A DNA stretch of 64,000 bases, taken from the NCBI RefSeq assembly GCF_016742135.1, contig NZ_JACVCG010000002.1:1-64000 (forward strand), given 5' to 3'. Below, piece after piece: positions 27,301-35,874 of this stretch (the first letter of the stretch is position 1; each line of letters opens with the position of its first letter). The position numbers were made by a program, and so were the translations under genes. Below the pieces are notes generated by a model. It was not told the DNA's origin. It searched no databases and saw only the letters and a list, made by a program, of their open reading frames with translations. Source of the DNA: Brevundimonas sp. (lineage in GTDB: Bacteria; Pseudomonadota; Alphaproteobacteria; Caulobacterales; Caulobacteraceae).

Positions 27301-28605
27301 ATGAGCGATCTTTTCGAAGCCTCGGGTATCCACCCGCCTGACGCGCCGCTGGCCGACCGCCTGCGGCCGACCGCACTGGACCAAGTGGTGGGGCAGGATC
27401 ACCTGCTGGGCGAGGGCGGGCCGATCCGCCGCATGGTCGAGGGCGGACGGCTGGGCTCGATGATCCTGTGGGGGCCGCCGGGCACCGGCAAGACCACCAT
27501 CGCCCGCCTGCTGGCCCGGGCGGCGGGCTATGAGTATCAGCAGATCTCGGCCGTCTTTTCCGGCGTGGCCGATCTGAAGAAGGCGTTCGAGGCCGCCCGG
27601 ATGCGCCGCGCCGCCGGCCAGTCGACCCTGCTGTTCGTCGATGAAATCCATCGCTTCAACCGCGCCCAGCAGGACGGATTTCTTCCCTTTGTGGAGGAGG
27701 GGATTGTGACCCTCGTCGGGGCTACGACCGAGAACCCGTCGTTTGAACTGAACGGTGCGCTCCTGTCCCGCTCACAGGTGTTTGTGCTGAAGCGGCTGGA
27801 CGATGAGGCGCTGGATCAACTGTTGACGCGCGCCGAGGCGCAGGAAGGCAAGACCCTGCCCCTGACGCCGGAAGCGCGCCACGCCCTGCTGGCGCTGGCC
27901 GACGGCGACGGCCGCTATCTGCTGACCATGTCCGAGGTGCTGTTCGGCCTGTCCGGCGAAGCACCGCTGGACGTGCAGGGGCTGGCAGGCACCCTCCAGA
28001 AGCGCGCCCCCGCTTACGACAAGAGTCGAGAAGAGCACTATAACCTTATATCTGCACTACATAAATCGGTTCGTGGTTCCGACCCTGACGCGGCCCTCTA
28101 CTGGCTGGCGCGCATGCTGAACGGGGGCGAGGACCCGCTCTATCTCGCGCGGCGCATCGTCCGCATGGCGGTCGAGGACATCGGCGAGGCTGACCCCCTG
28201 TCACTGCTGGTCGCCAATGCGGCCAAGGATACCTATGACTTCCTCGGCAGCCCCGAGGGGGAACTGGCGCTGGCCCAGGCGGTGGTCCATCTGGCGACCG
28301 CGCCCAAGTCAGTCGGCGTCTATGAGGCCTATAAGGCCGCAGCCAAGGCCGCACGCGAGACCGGCAGCCTGATGCCCCCCGCCCATATCCGCAACGCGCC
28401 GACGAAGCTGATGAAGTCGCTGGGCTATGGCAAGGGCTATCAGTACGACCCCGACACGCCCGAGGGCTTCTCCGGTGCCAACTACTTCCCGGACGAAATG
28501 GACCGCCGCGTCTTCTACACGCCAAAGGGCGAAGGCCATGAGGCGAAGATCAAGGAGCGCCTCGACCGCTGGGCCGCCCTTCGCGCGCAGCTGAGCGGCG
28601 GATAG
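27301..28605 (+). CDS. rarA: Replication-associated recombination protein A (RarA/MgsA)
   Basis: A AAA+ ATPase related to clamp loaders that acts at stalled forks. The 434 residues start MSDLFEASGIHPPDAPLADR; in-frame codons upstream overlap the divergent VOC gene. Walker A GPPGTGKTT, Walker B LFVDEIH, sensor 1 GATTENPSFE, and the C-terminal tetramerisation part with YDKSREEHYNLISALHKSVR and KSLGYGKGYQYDPD are all present. Confidence 0.96.
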   Translation: MSDLFEASGIHPPDAPLADRLRPTALDQVVGQDHLLGEGGPIRRMVEGGRLGSMILWGPPGTGKTTIARLLARAAGYEYQQISAVFSGVADLKKAFEAARMRRAAGQSTLLFVDEIHRFNRAQQDGFLPFVEEGIVTLVGATTENPSFELNGALLSRSQVFVLKRLDDEALDQLLTRAEAQEGKTLPLTPEARHALLALADGDGRYLLTMSEVLFGLSGEAPLDVQGLAGTLQKRAPAYDKSREEHYNLISALHKSVRGSDPDAALYWLARMLNGGEDPLYLARRIVRMAVEDIGEADPLSLLVANAAKDTYDFLGSPEGELALAQAVVHLATAPKSVGVYEAYKAAAKAARETGSLMPPAHIRNAPTKLMKSLGYGKGYQYDPDTPEGFSGANYFPDEMDRRVFYTPKGEGHEAKIKERLDRWAALRAQLSGG

Positions 28606-28680
28606 CATCGCCCCGAGAAGCGTTGCCGTTTTCGAAATTCGGCGTAACCTTCCCAACGTCAACCTTGGGAGGGGAAAGAC

Positions 28681-29121
28681 ATGAACGCGATGACGGTAAG
28701 AACGCCCTGGCATCTCTGGGCGGTGGGCGCGCTGGCGCTGCTGTGGAATGGTTTCGGGGGTTATCTGTATGTGATGACCCAGATGCAGGGAGCGGAATTC
28801 CTGCGGAGCATGGGTTCGACCCAGGCAGCCATAGACTGGCAGGCGAGCATGCCGGCCTGGATGAATGCCTTATGGGCCATCCGCGTCTGGGGCGGTGTTC
28901 TGGGAGCCGTGCTGCTGTTGATGCGGATGAAATGGGCGATGTACGCCTTTCTGGCCTCGCTGCTCGCGATGCTGGTCAGCCTCATCGCCAGCCTGACCAT
29001 ATTCGACGGCATGGAGGTCTACACCACGGCCGAGTTAATCCAGACGGCGGTTGTCACCTTCCTTGCCATTGGTTTCGTGATGTACAGCCGCATGATGGCC
29101 CGGAAGGGCGTCCTGCGCTGA
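28681..29121 (+). CDS. Small integral membrane protein, unknown
   Basis: The 146 residues have four predicted membrane segments (about 14-32, 63-82, 85-108, 116-136), starting AVGALALLWNGFGGYLY. GGGAGGGGAAAG precedes the ATG. Similar small four-helix proteins are frequent hypotheticals in Caulobacterales; no function is assigned. Confidence 0.75.
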   Translation: MNAMTVRTPWHLWAVGALALLWNGFGGYLYVMTQMQGAEFLRSMGSTQAAIDWQASMPAWMNALWAIRVWGGVLGAVLLLMRMKWAMYAFLASLLAMLVSLIASLTIFDGMEVYTTAELIQTAVVTFLAIGFVMYSRMMARKGVLR

Positions 29122-29162
29122 TCCGATGCTGACGGGCCGGCCGGAATGGCCTAAGCCGGGCT

Positions 29163-29927
29163 GTGAGTTTCCAGCCGCCCGTCACCCTGTCCGATGCCGA
29201 GACCGCCGCCGTGCGCGCGTCGGTGGTGTTCGAGGACGCCCATGTGCTGGTGCTGAACAAGCCTGCGGGCCTGTCCAGCCAGGGCGGGCGGATCAAGGCG
29301 AATACGCTGGATGATCTGCTGTGGGCCTTCGCGCGCTCGAACGGCAAGCGGCCGCATCTGGTGCACCGGCTGGACCGCGACACCTCGGGCGTCATTCTGG
29401 CGGCGAAGACCAAGCCGGCGGCGGGCTTTCTGGGCAAGGCCATCCAGACCCGCAAGCTGACCAAGACCTATCTGGCGCTGGTCGAGACGCCGCCGCCGCA
29501 GGATCAGGGCGTGATCCGCCGGGCCCTGTTGCGGCAGGAGATCGGCCGCGAAAGCTATATGCGGGCCGTGTCCGACGAGACGCCCGGTGCCCAGCCGTCC
29601 GAGAGCCGCTATCGGGTGCTGGCGCGCAGTGATCAGGGTGCCTTGGTCGAGTTGGAGCCGCATACGGGCCGGATGCATCAGCTGCGGGTGCATATGGCCG
29701 ACCTGGGCAGTCCGCTGGTCGGAGATGTCCGGTACGGGGGTGCCCTGACGCTCGCAGGCCGGAAAGCCGAGCGGCTGATGCTGCATGCGGCCCGCCTGCG
29801 TTTTCCGCATCCCGAGGGGGGCGTGCGCGAGGTTGAGGCGCCCCTGCCGGACGACTTCAGGGCCCTGATGGCGGCGGCCGGGCTGGCCTTGCCGGAACGT
29901 TCCGGCGGGGCGGGCGCTTTTTCCTGA
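29163..29927 (+). CDS. RluA-family pseudouridine synthase
   Basis: Isomerises uridines in rRNA or tRNA. The 254 residues begin with GTG (no close ATG). The catalytic motif is HRLDRDTSGVILAAK (catalytic Asp), and GRMHQLRVHMADLGSPLVGD is the second family block. No N-terminal S4 domain, so it differs from the second RluA-family gene at 32241. Target position unknown. Confidence 0.92.
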   Translation: MSFQPPVTLSDAETAAVRASVVFEDAHVLVLNKPAGLSSQGGRIKANTLDDLLWAFARSNGKRPHLVHRLDRDTSGVILAAKTKPAAGFLGKAIQTRKLTKTYLALVETPPPQDQGVIRRALLRQEIGRESYMRAVSDETPGAQPSESRYRVLARSDQGALVELEPHTGRMHQLRVHMADLGSPLVGDVRYGGALTLAGRKAERLMLHAARLRFPHPEGGVREVEAPLPDDFRALMAAAGLALPERSGGAGAFS

Positions 29928-29944
29928 CAAAGCGGAGATTTGCC

Positions 29945-30454
29945 ATGAAGACGAGAATGCTGGCCAGACCGTCCGGACTGGCCCTGATCGCGGCCGCAGT
30001 CCTGACCCTCGGCGCGTGCGCCAGCCTGGCCCCCTATGGCCCGCAGATGGGGCAGGGCGGGCAGGGCTATAGCGAGGCTCCGATCGAGTCGAACCGCTAT
30101 CGCGTGACCTACAACGGCGTCGGAGATCCCGGGCCAGTGGCCGACTATGCCCTGCTGCGCGCGGCCGAGCTGACCCTCGACCGGGGCTATGACTGGTTCG
30201 AGGTGACCCAGCGGTGGACCGACGGCCGTCCCGATCCGCGCGGCGGGGTGCGCCCCAGCGTCTCGATCGGCGCGGGGTCCGCCCGTTACGGCGGATATTC
30301 CACGTCAGGGGTCGGCGTCGGTCTTGGCCTCAATCTGACCGGACCGGGGGCTACCTCGACCACGCTCGAGGTCGTGATGGGCCGGGGGACCAAACCCGAC
30401 AGCCCGTACGCCTATGACGCCCGCGACGTCACCCGGGCGCTGGGCTGGCGCTAA
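29945..30454 (+). CDS. CC0125/CC1285-like lipoprotein
   Basis: The 169 residues start with a lipoprotein signal, [14 protein letters not shown], and have the conserved SNRYRVTYNGVGDPGPVADY, LLRAAELTLDRGYDWFEV pattern of small Caulobacter-type lipoproteins. The middle is Gly/Ser-rich (GYSTSGVGVGLGLNLTGPG). Probably in the periplasmic face of a membrane. Role unknown. Confidence 0.85.
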   Translation: MKTRMLARPSGLALIAAAVLTLGACASLAPYGPQMGQGGQGYSEAPIESNRYRVTYNGVGDPGPVADYALLRAAELTLDRGYDWFEVTQRWTDGRPDPRGGVRPSVSIGAGSARYGGYSTSGVGVGLGLNLTGPGATSTTLEVVMGRGTKPDSPYAYDARDVTRALGWR

Positions 30455-30457
30455 AAC

Positions 30458-31645
30458 CTAGCGTCCCCGCGTCAGGGCCCGGTATTCGACCAGACGTTCC
30501 TTGTCGCGACGCACCTGATCCGCCACGGCATTGTCGACGTCGAGCGAGGCATAGCGCACCCAGCTGTCGGCCCCCAGCTTGTCCTGAATGGCCGCGACCG
30601 GCGTCTGCCAGCGGAAATAGGACAGCCAGCTGATGATGATGCCGATCACGACCGCGAGGGCCTGAAGTCCGCGGAAGGCCATTTCATCGATCGGCGGGCG
30701 CTCATAGGCAAAGGCCACCAGCCAGATGATCAGGATCAGCGGCGTGGCGATGCGCGACACCCAGCGCGTCCAGTACCGCTCACGCCGGACGCGCCACAGC
30801 TCCATCTGGACGTACTTTTCCAGATATTCCATCCGCGCGCCGATCCACATGGTCAGGCGGGTCAGATAGAGGGCGCGCTGGCCCCAGCCCTTGCCGTCCA
30901 TCTGGTACTGGGTCTCGGCCTGGTCCGCCATGGCGCGGGCGGTGGTGAACAGGTTCTGCAACTCACGCGTCTGCTGCACGATCTCGCGCGAGAGCTCGTA
31001 GGAGTCGTTTTCCAGCCGGAACCGGTACTGGATGAACAGAATGGCCTGCAGCGCCCAGAAGACCCCCAGCGTGGCCAGCATGCCCCCCGCCGCGAGGCCC
31101 AGCCCGATAGGGCGCGAGCCGGTCCATTCCGCCAGCCAGGTCGGGCCGACCGTGGCCAGCACCATCAGGCCGATCAATGCCAGTGCCTGGGTCAGGCGCT
31201 TGACCCCCACATGGACCATCAGTGCCGCGAATACCCGGCGGCCATAGTCGTGGATGTGGCTGCGCAGAGGCAAATCCGCCGGGAAGCGCTCATTGATCTG
31301 CCGCGTAAAGAGCACGTGGAAACGATCTGGTTTTCCGTCCTTTTCCCAGAAAGGAAAAATGTCGAGCGCCTGATTGTAGTATTCGTCGATGTGGGCCGAC
31401 ACCATGGCCACCTCATCGGGGTCGTGCGAGAAATAGCTGCTGTCCTGGATGGGCTTCAGAATGCCGTCGGCGGTGCGCATGTGTGCGTCGCGCCGGGGTG
31501 GTCGGCCGGCCGGGACCTCGCGGTCCTCGAGGTCGGCGGCCCCGGGCGGCGGCGCATTCGGGGCCGGCGCAGCCGCCACCGGCTCGGGCCCGGTCATCGG
31601 CGCGGGCTCGGATCCCGGGGGCGGTGGTGGCGTATGGTCGGTCAT
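30458..31645 (-). CDS. Membrane protein of unknown function with Pro-rich N-terminus
   Basis: The 395 residues have a disordered Pro/Ala-rich cytoplasmic start (to about 50), a hydrophilic domain (FSHDPDEVAMVSAHIDEYYN), a first pair of membrane segments near 165-215 (ALALIGLMVLATVGPTWLA), a long helical, possibly coiled-coil segment (SREIVQQTRELQNLFTTARA) and a second pair near 300-350. It is convergent with the lipoprotein gene, with 3 bases between the two stop codons. No family recognised. Confidence 0.75.
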   Translation of the reverse strand: MTDHTPPPPPGSEPAPMTGPEPVAAAPAPNAPPPGAADLEDREVPAGRPPRRDAHMRTADGILKPIQDSSYFSHDPDEVAMVSAHIDEYYNQALDIFPFWEKDGKPDRFHVLFTRQINERFPADLPLRSHIHDYGRRVFAALMVHVGVKRLTQALALIGLMVLATVGPTWLAEWTGSRPIGLGLAAGGMLATLGVFWALQAILFIQYRFRLENDSYELSREIVQQTRELQNLFTTARAMADQAETQYQMDGKGWGQRALYLTRLTMWIGARMEYLEKYVQMELWRVRRERYWTRWVSRIATPLILIIWLVAFAYERPPIDEMAFRGLQALAVVIGIIISWLSYFRWQTPVAAIQDKLGADSWVRYASLDVDNAVADQVRRDKERLVEYRALTRGR

Positions 31646-31848
31646 GATCGAAAACAGCCCAGCTTCTCTGACCGGTCAGTATCGCAGATCACGCCATCCG
31701 GCCACCGGCGTTCTCCCGACGCACGAACCGGCGTCGTCGTGTTAACCATCACCGCGCGCGGCCCGTTTCGGCAAGTGAAGATTGCGTCAGGTGTTTCGGG
31801 TCGGTGCCGCCCTTCGTTTTGCCTCGAACAGGCGTATAAGCCCGCCCC

Positions 31849-32244
31849 ATGACACGTTTTCTGATCGTTGCGGCTGGCGGAGGGGTCGGCGCGGCCCTGC
31901 GCTACGGGGTCGGGCTGGGCCTCGGACGTCTGCTGCCCGGCGCAGCCTGGCCGTGGGGGACCTTTGCCGTCAATGGCCTGGGTGGCCTCGCCATGGGTCT
32001 GCTGGTCGGCTGGCTGGCGCATCGGGGTGCCGCCAACGCCGATACCTGGCGTCTGCTGATCGGGGTCGGCCTGCTGGGCGGGTTCACGACCTTTTCGGCC
32101 TTTTCGCTCGAGATCGCCCTGATGATCGAACGTCGACAGATGGGCCTGGCGATGGCGTATGCCCTGGCTTCGGTGATCGTGGCCGTTGTGGCCCTGTTCG
32201 TGGGGCTATGGATCATGCGCCGGATGGCGGGAGGCGCGTTGTGA
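31849..32244 (+). CDS. crcB: Fluoride ion channel CrcB/Fluc
   Basis: Exports fluoride as a dual-topology dimer. The 131 residues have four membrane helices and the signatures GGGVGAALRYG, GTFAVNGLGG and GGFTTFSAFSLE (Phe box). TATAAGCCC lies 15 bases before the ATG. GTG of the next gene overlaps its stop. No fluoride riboswitch was found upstream. Confidence 0.95.
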   Translation: MTRFLIVAAGGGVGAALRYGVGLGLGRLLPGAAWPWGTFAVNGLGGLAMGLLVGWLAHRGAANADTWRLLIGVGLLGGFTTFSAFSLEIALMIERRQMGLAMAYALASVIVAVVALFVGLWIMRRMAGGAL

Positions 32245-33230
32245 GCCGCGAAGTCAAGACACTGCCCGTCGCCGCCGAGGAAGACGGCATCCGGCTGGAT
32301 CGCTGGATCCGCAGGCGCTGGCCGCATGTCTCGCACATCCAGGTCCAGAAGCTGGCGCGATCGGGCCAGATCCGGGTGGATGGTTCGCGCGCCCGGCCGG
32401 AAGACCGGCTGGCCGCCGGCTCGATGATCCGCGTGCCCCCGATCCCGGAGCAGAAGGAAAAGGTGCCCGGCGAGCGCAAGGCCCTGAACCCGCGCGACGC
32501 CGCCTATGCCCGGTCACTGGTGATCTTCGAGGATGAGCTGGTCATCGTGCTGAACAAGCCCCACGGTCTGGCGGTCCAGGGCGGCACCAAGACCTCGCGC
32601 CATATCGATGGCCTGCTGTCGGCCTGGGGCGATGGGCTGGAGCGTCCCCGTCTGGTTCACCGGCTGGACCGCGACACCACCGGTGTGCTGCTGCTGGGCA
32701 AGGGGCCGGAGGCGGCCAAGCGGCTGGCGGGGGCCTTTGCCCGACGGCAGGCCAAGAAGACCTACTGGGCGCTGGTCGCGGGCACGCCCAAGCCGGCGTC
32801 CGGGCGGATCGAACTGGCGCTGAAGAAGACCGGCATCAATGACTTCGAAATGATGCGCCCCGCCGACATCAAGGAGCATGGGGCCGAAACGGCAGAGACC
32901 GCCTTTGCCACGGTGTCGCGGGCCGGGCAGAAGGTGGCGTGGATGGCGCTGCGCCCGTTCACGGGCCGGACGCACCAGCTGCGGGCCCATATGAAGGCGA
33001 TCGGGCACCCGATCCTGGGCGATCCGAAGTACGGCGACGAGACCTCGGCGGCCCTGTCGGGGTCGCTGAAGCTGCAACTGCATGCCCGGCGGATCGAGCT
33101 GGATCACCCGGGCGGGGGCAAGTTGATTGTCGAAGCCCCGCTTAGCCCCGAGATGAAGGCCGGTTTCGAGAATTTCGGCTTCGTCGAGGACGAGTCCGAT
33201 CACGACCCGTTCGCGGGCGTGCGGCGCTAG
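32241..33230 (+). CDS. RluC/RluD-like pseudouridine synthase with S4 domain
   Basis: The GTG at 32241 (overlapping crcB by four bases) gives 329 residues: S4 RNA-binding domain (about 15-75, IRLDRWIRRRWPHVSHIQVQ), then the RluA catalytic domain with HRLDRDTTGVLLLGKG and TGRTHQLRAHMKAIGHPILG. RluC or RluD type; the rRNA sites are inferred from family only. Next gene starts immediately after the stop. Confidence 0.93.
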   Translation: MSREVKTLPVAAEEDGIRLDRWIRRRWPHVSHIQVQKLARSGQIRVDGSRARPEDRLAAGSMIRVPPIPEQKEKVPGERKALNPRDAAYARSLVIFEDELVIVLNKPHGLAVQGGTKTSRHIDGLLSAWGDGLERPRLVHRLDRDTTGVLLLGKGPEAAKRLAGAFARRQAKKTYWALVAGTPKPASGRIELALKKTGINDFEMMRPADIKEHGAETAETAFATVSRAGQKVAWMALRPFTGRTHQLRAHMKAIGHPILGDPKYGDETSAALSGSLKLQLHARRIELDHPGGGKLIVEAPLSPEMKAGFENFGFVEDESDHDPFAGVRR

Positions 33231-33905
33231 ATGCTGGCAGTGTTCGACATCGACGGCACCCTGGTGGACAGTCGGGCGACGATCCTGAGCGCGACCCGGA
33301 CGGCGGCGCGAGCCATGGGGTTGTCCGAGCCGGATTATGAGGTGGTGCGGGGCGGAGTGGGCCTGTCGCTGACCGAGGCCATGGCGCGGCTGGCACCCGG
33401 TCTGGGGCCGGAGGAGGTCGATCGGTATACCGACCATTACAAGGCCGCCTTCGTCGCCATGCATGCCGAGCCGGGGTTCGAGGAGCCGCTCTATCCCGGG
33501 GCCATGGACCTGCTGGCCGATCTGAAGCGGCGCGGCTGGCGGCTGTCGCTGGCCACCGGTCAGTCGCGGCGCGGGGTGGCGCGCAATCTGGCCCGCGCGG
33601 GCTGGGCCGACCTGTTCCTGTCCAGCCACTGCGCCGAGGACGGGCCGGGCAAGCCGCATCCGGCCATGCTGAACGCGGCGATCACCGCGTGTAAGGCCCG
33701 GCCGGAGCAGACCGTCATGATCGGCGACACCGGCCATGACATGCGCATGGCCCGCGCCGCCGGAGTGTGGGCCCAGGGTGTCAGCTGGGGCTTTCACACG
33801 GAGAGCGAGCAAGTCGAGGCCGGGGCCCATCACGTGGCTGCGACCCTCGACGATCTGGCCCGCCAGCTTGAGACATTTGCCGCCCGCCTGAGGGAGACGA
33901 CATGA
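33231..33905 (+). CDS. HAD-family phosphatase (phosphoglycolate phosphatase-like)
   Basis: The 224 residues have the HAD motif I FDIDGTLVD, motif II (LSLATGQSRRG), motif III Lys (KPHPAML) and motif IV GDTGHDMRMA. The ATG follows the previous stop directly; ATGA overlap to the next gene. Substrate unknown. This crcB-rluA-HAD-ATP12 order is common in alphaproteobacteria. Confidence 0.9.
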   Translation: MLAVFDIDGTLVDSRATILSATRTAARAMGLSEPDYEVVRGGVGLSLTEAMARLAPGLGPEEVDRYTDHYKAAFVAMHAEPGFEEPLYPGAMDLLADLKRRGWRLSLATGQSRRGVARNLARAGWADLFLSSHCAEDGPGKPHPAMLNAAITACKARPEQTVMIGDTGHDMRMARAAGVWAQGVSWGFHTESEQVEAGAHHVAATLDDLARQLETFAARLRETT

Positions 33906-34663
33906 GCCATATCCCGCCGCTGGACCCCAATGTCGCCGCCGCCAAGGGCTTTCGCGAGCCCGGCGACCGGCCGAAGCGCTTCTGGAAGGCCGCCGGTGTG
34001 GCCGAGGTCGACGGAGGCCATGCCGTGCAGCTGGACGGGCGCACGCCCAAAACGCCCGCCGGTCGCCCGCTGGTGCTGCCGACCGCCGAGACTGCCCGGC
34101 GCGTGGCGGCCGAATGGGATCGCCAGACCGAGGTGATCGAGCCCGCGACCATGCCCGCCACCCGTCTGGCCTCGACGGCGCTGGACGCCGTCAGCGGCGC
34201 GCGCGAGGCCGTGGCCGACGAGATCGCGGCATACGCAGGCAGTGACCTGATCTGCTACCCGGCCGAGGCGCCCGCCAGCCTGCGTGCGAAGCAGGAGGCG
34301 GAATGGGGCCGCTGGCGCGCCTGGGCCGCCGAACACGGCATCCGGCTGGAGCCCGGCGCGGGCATCGTCCACCGGCCCCAGTCGCCCGAGGCCCTGGCCC
34401 GGGTGAAAGCCCTGGCGCTGGAACTGGACGACTTTGCCCTGACCGGTCTGGCCTCGCTGGTGCCCCTGTACGGCTCGGCGGTGCTGGCCCTGGCGGTGCT
34501 GAAAGGGGCGCTGTCCGCCGAGGCCGCTCACGATCTCAGCCGACTGGACGAGGCCTTCCAGGAAAGCCAGTGGGGCATTGACGCCGAGGCCGCCGAGCGC
34601 ACCGCCGCCATCCGCGCCGAGGCCCTGGAAATCGACGCCTGGTTCCGGGCGCTGGGCCTCTAG
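33902..34663 (+). CDS. ATP12-family F1 ATPase assembly chaperone
   Basis: ATP12 proteins help assemble the F1 alpha subunit. The 253 residues show PKRFWKAAGVAEVDGGHAVQ, LDGRTPKTPAGRPLVLPT, EWDRQTEVIEPATMPATRL and DLICYPAEAPASLRAKQ, covering the full family. ATGA overlap with the HAD gene. Cytoplasmic. Confidence 0.93.
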   Translation: MSHIPPLDPNVAAAKGFREPGDRPKRFWKAAGVAEVDGGHAVQLDGRTPKTPAGRPLVLPTAETARRVAAEWDRQTEVIEPATMPATRLASTALDAVSGAREAVADEIAAYAGSDLICYPAEAPASLRAKQEAEWGRWRAWAAEHGIRLEPGAGIVHRPQSPEALARVKALALELDDFALTGLASLVPLYGSAVLALAVLKGALSAEAAHDLSRLDEAFQESQWGIDAEAAERTAAIRAEALEIDAWFRALGL

Positions 34664-34674
34664 GGGCCTGGACC

Positions 34675-35418
34675 CTAAAGGGCCATGGCGGCCATCCAGA
34701 CGGCCATGCCGACCATCATGAGGTTTTCCGTCAGCGATACAAAGCCCAGCGGCACGTTCGAGCCGCCGCCCACGCAGGCGCACTTCAGCTCGCGCCTGTC
34801 GATGTAGACGGCCTTGAAGACCGAGGCAGCCCCGATGCCGCCGATGAACAGGGCGACCGGCACCGACAGCCAGGTCAGGATCCCCGCCAGCATCAGCACC
34901 CCCGCCAGCAGTTCGGCGAAGGGGTAGATGTAGCCATAGGGCACCCAGCGGCGCGCCAGCAGGTCGTAGTTGAGGAACATGGACGAGAAGCTCTCGACAT
35001 CCTGCAGCTTGAGCATGGCCAGCAAGCACATGGCCGTGGCGATGAAGTTGGGCAGGACGCGCCCGCTGATCCCGCCGGTGGTCAGGAAATCGATGGCCAG
35101 GGCGATCAGGGCCGCCACGGCGAACACGGCCAGGACGGGGATGTAGCTGGTGCTGCCGGGCCCGGAGACCCGCCAGCCGAAATGGCGGCGCAAGTCGTCC
35201 CAGCCGCCGATCCGCTGGCCGTCGATGAAGGTCTGGGGCGTGGTCTTCACGCCATGCTCGGCCTTGAAGGCGTCCGTCTCCTCCCGCGTGGTCAGGTGCC
35301 GGTCATCAACCGTGAAGCCTTTCTGCCGCAGCAGCCAGAGCGACTTGAGGCCATAGGGACAGACATGGCCGGGCATGACCATGCGGTAGAGGGTAGCGAT
35401 GCGGCGGGGGTCGGTCAT
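34675..35418 (-). CDS. Glutaredoxin domain fused to MauE/DoxX-like membrane domain
   Basis: Start MTDPRRIATLYRMVMPGH (35418) gives 247 residues. Residues 8-80 are a glutaredoxin fold with the CPYG redox motif (VCPYGLKSLWLL) and the cis-Pro in KTTPQTF. About 100-247 form four membrane segments of MauE/DoxX type, with a cysteine pair-like CACVGGG. Longer starts translate the 9-bp repeat arrays and are rejected. It could deliver electrons to a membrane redox partner (inference). Confidence 0.85.
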   Translation of the reverse strand: MTDPRRIATLYRMVMPGHVCPYGLKSLWLLRQKGFTVDDRHLTTREETDAFKAEHGVKTTPQTFIDGQRIGGWDDLRRHFGWRVSGPGSTSYIPVLAVFAVAALIALAIDFLTTGGISGRVLPNFIATAMCLLAMLKLQDVESFSSMFLNYDLLARRWVPYGYIYPFAELLAGVLMLAGILTWLSVPVALFIGGIGAASVFKAVYIDRRELKCACVGGGSNVPLGFVSLTENLMMVGMAVWMAAMAL

Positions 35419-35484
35419 GACAGGGAAGCGGAGCAGTGAAGGGCTGGTTCCATCAGCCGAGGGGCCGGCTTGATCGCGAAAACA

Positions 35485-35592
35485 CCGTCTGAATGGTCTG
35501 AATAGTCTGAAATTGGAGATCGTGCGGAATTCATACGGCGAAAAATACCGTCTGAACCGTCTGAACCGTCTGAATGGTCTGAATGGCTTGAA
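35485..35592 (+). repeat. Two arrays of a 9-bp tandem repeat, CCGTCTGAA-like
   Basis: Array 1 (35485-35511) has three units: CCGTCTGAA, TGGTCTGAA, TAGTCTGAA. Array 2 (35548-35592) has five: CCGTCTGAA three times, then TGGTCTGAA and TGGCTTGAA. A 36-base spacer with an AAAAATA run separates them. All units keep TCTGAA (one CTTGAA). Each unit is 9 bases, so translation in any frame gives a tripeptide repeat. Confidence 0.9.
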
Positions 35593-35709
35593 ATCAAGCG
35601 GGCCTCCGGCGCCGTTATGGCAACCCGACAGTATGGAAGAAGCGCAGACCCGGTCGGGAAGATCGGTGCCAGGTAGGGCAGGGGTGTTGAAAGGATTGGG
35701 CATTCAGGC

Positions 35710-35867
35710 GGCGGCTATCGCAAGACCTGTCTCCTCCCTGACGAAGTTGGGGAGGTGGATAGGGGGCGATAGCCGCCGAGACGGAGGGGCTCTTGATGGC
35801 GGGGATGCAGCCAAGAATCCCTCCACCGCTATGCGGTCCCCCTCCCCATCAGGGATGGGGAGGAGAC
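35710..35867. repeat. Palindromic (MITE-like) intergenic element
   Basis: Nested inverted repeats: GGCGGCTATCGC (35710-35721) with GCGATAGCCGCC (35766-35777), and outer GTCTCCTCCC (35729-35738) with GGGAGGAGAC (35858-35867). The last 50 bases (35819-35868) match the architecture of the element at 40244-40294: CCCTCCACC, small hairpin, GGTCCCCCTCCCC, second hairpin (CCTCCCCATC / GATGGGGAGG, loop AGG). Confidence 0.75.
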
Positions 35868-35874
35868 ACCGAAC

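Larger units (their letters stand above)
35419..35874. other. 456-base gene-free region with repeats
   Basis: Between the stop of queA and the start of the glutaredoxin fusion gene (both minus). It holds two arrays of a 9-bp repeat (35485-35511 and 35548-35592) and a palindromic element (35710-35867). The promoter of the glutaredoxin fusion gene must lie here, probably near or within the arrays, but no clear -35/-10 pair was identified. Confidence 0.8.

Noticed and set aside
31740..31848. Fluoride riboswitch before crcB
   Set aside because: The conserved GGNGAUGG and CGAUAA-type core was not found in the upstream bases.
35419..35703. N-terminal extension of the glutaredoxin fusion protein into the 9-bp repeats
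   Set aside because: The extension would be FRPFRR-type repeats translated from the arrays; the internal Met gives a proper glutaredoxin start, so the longer form is not believed.
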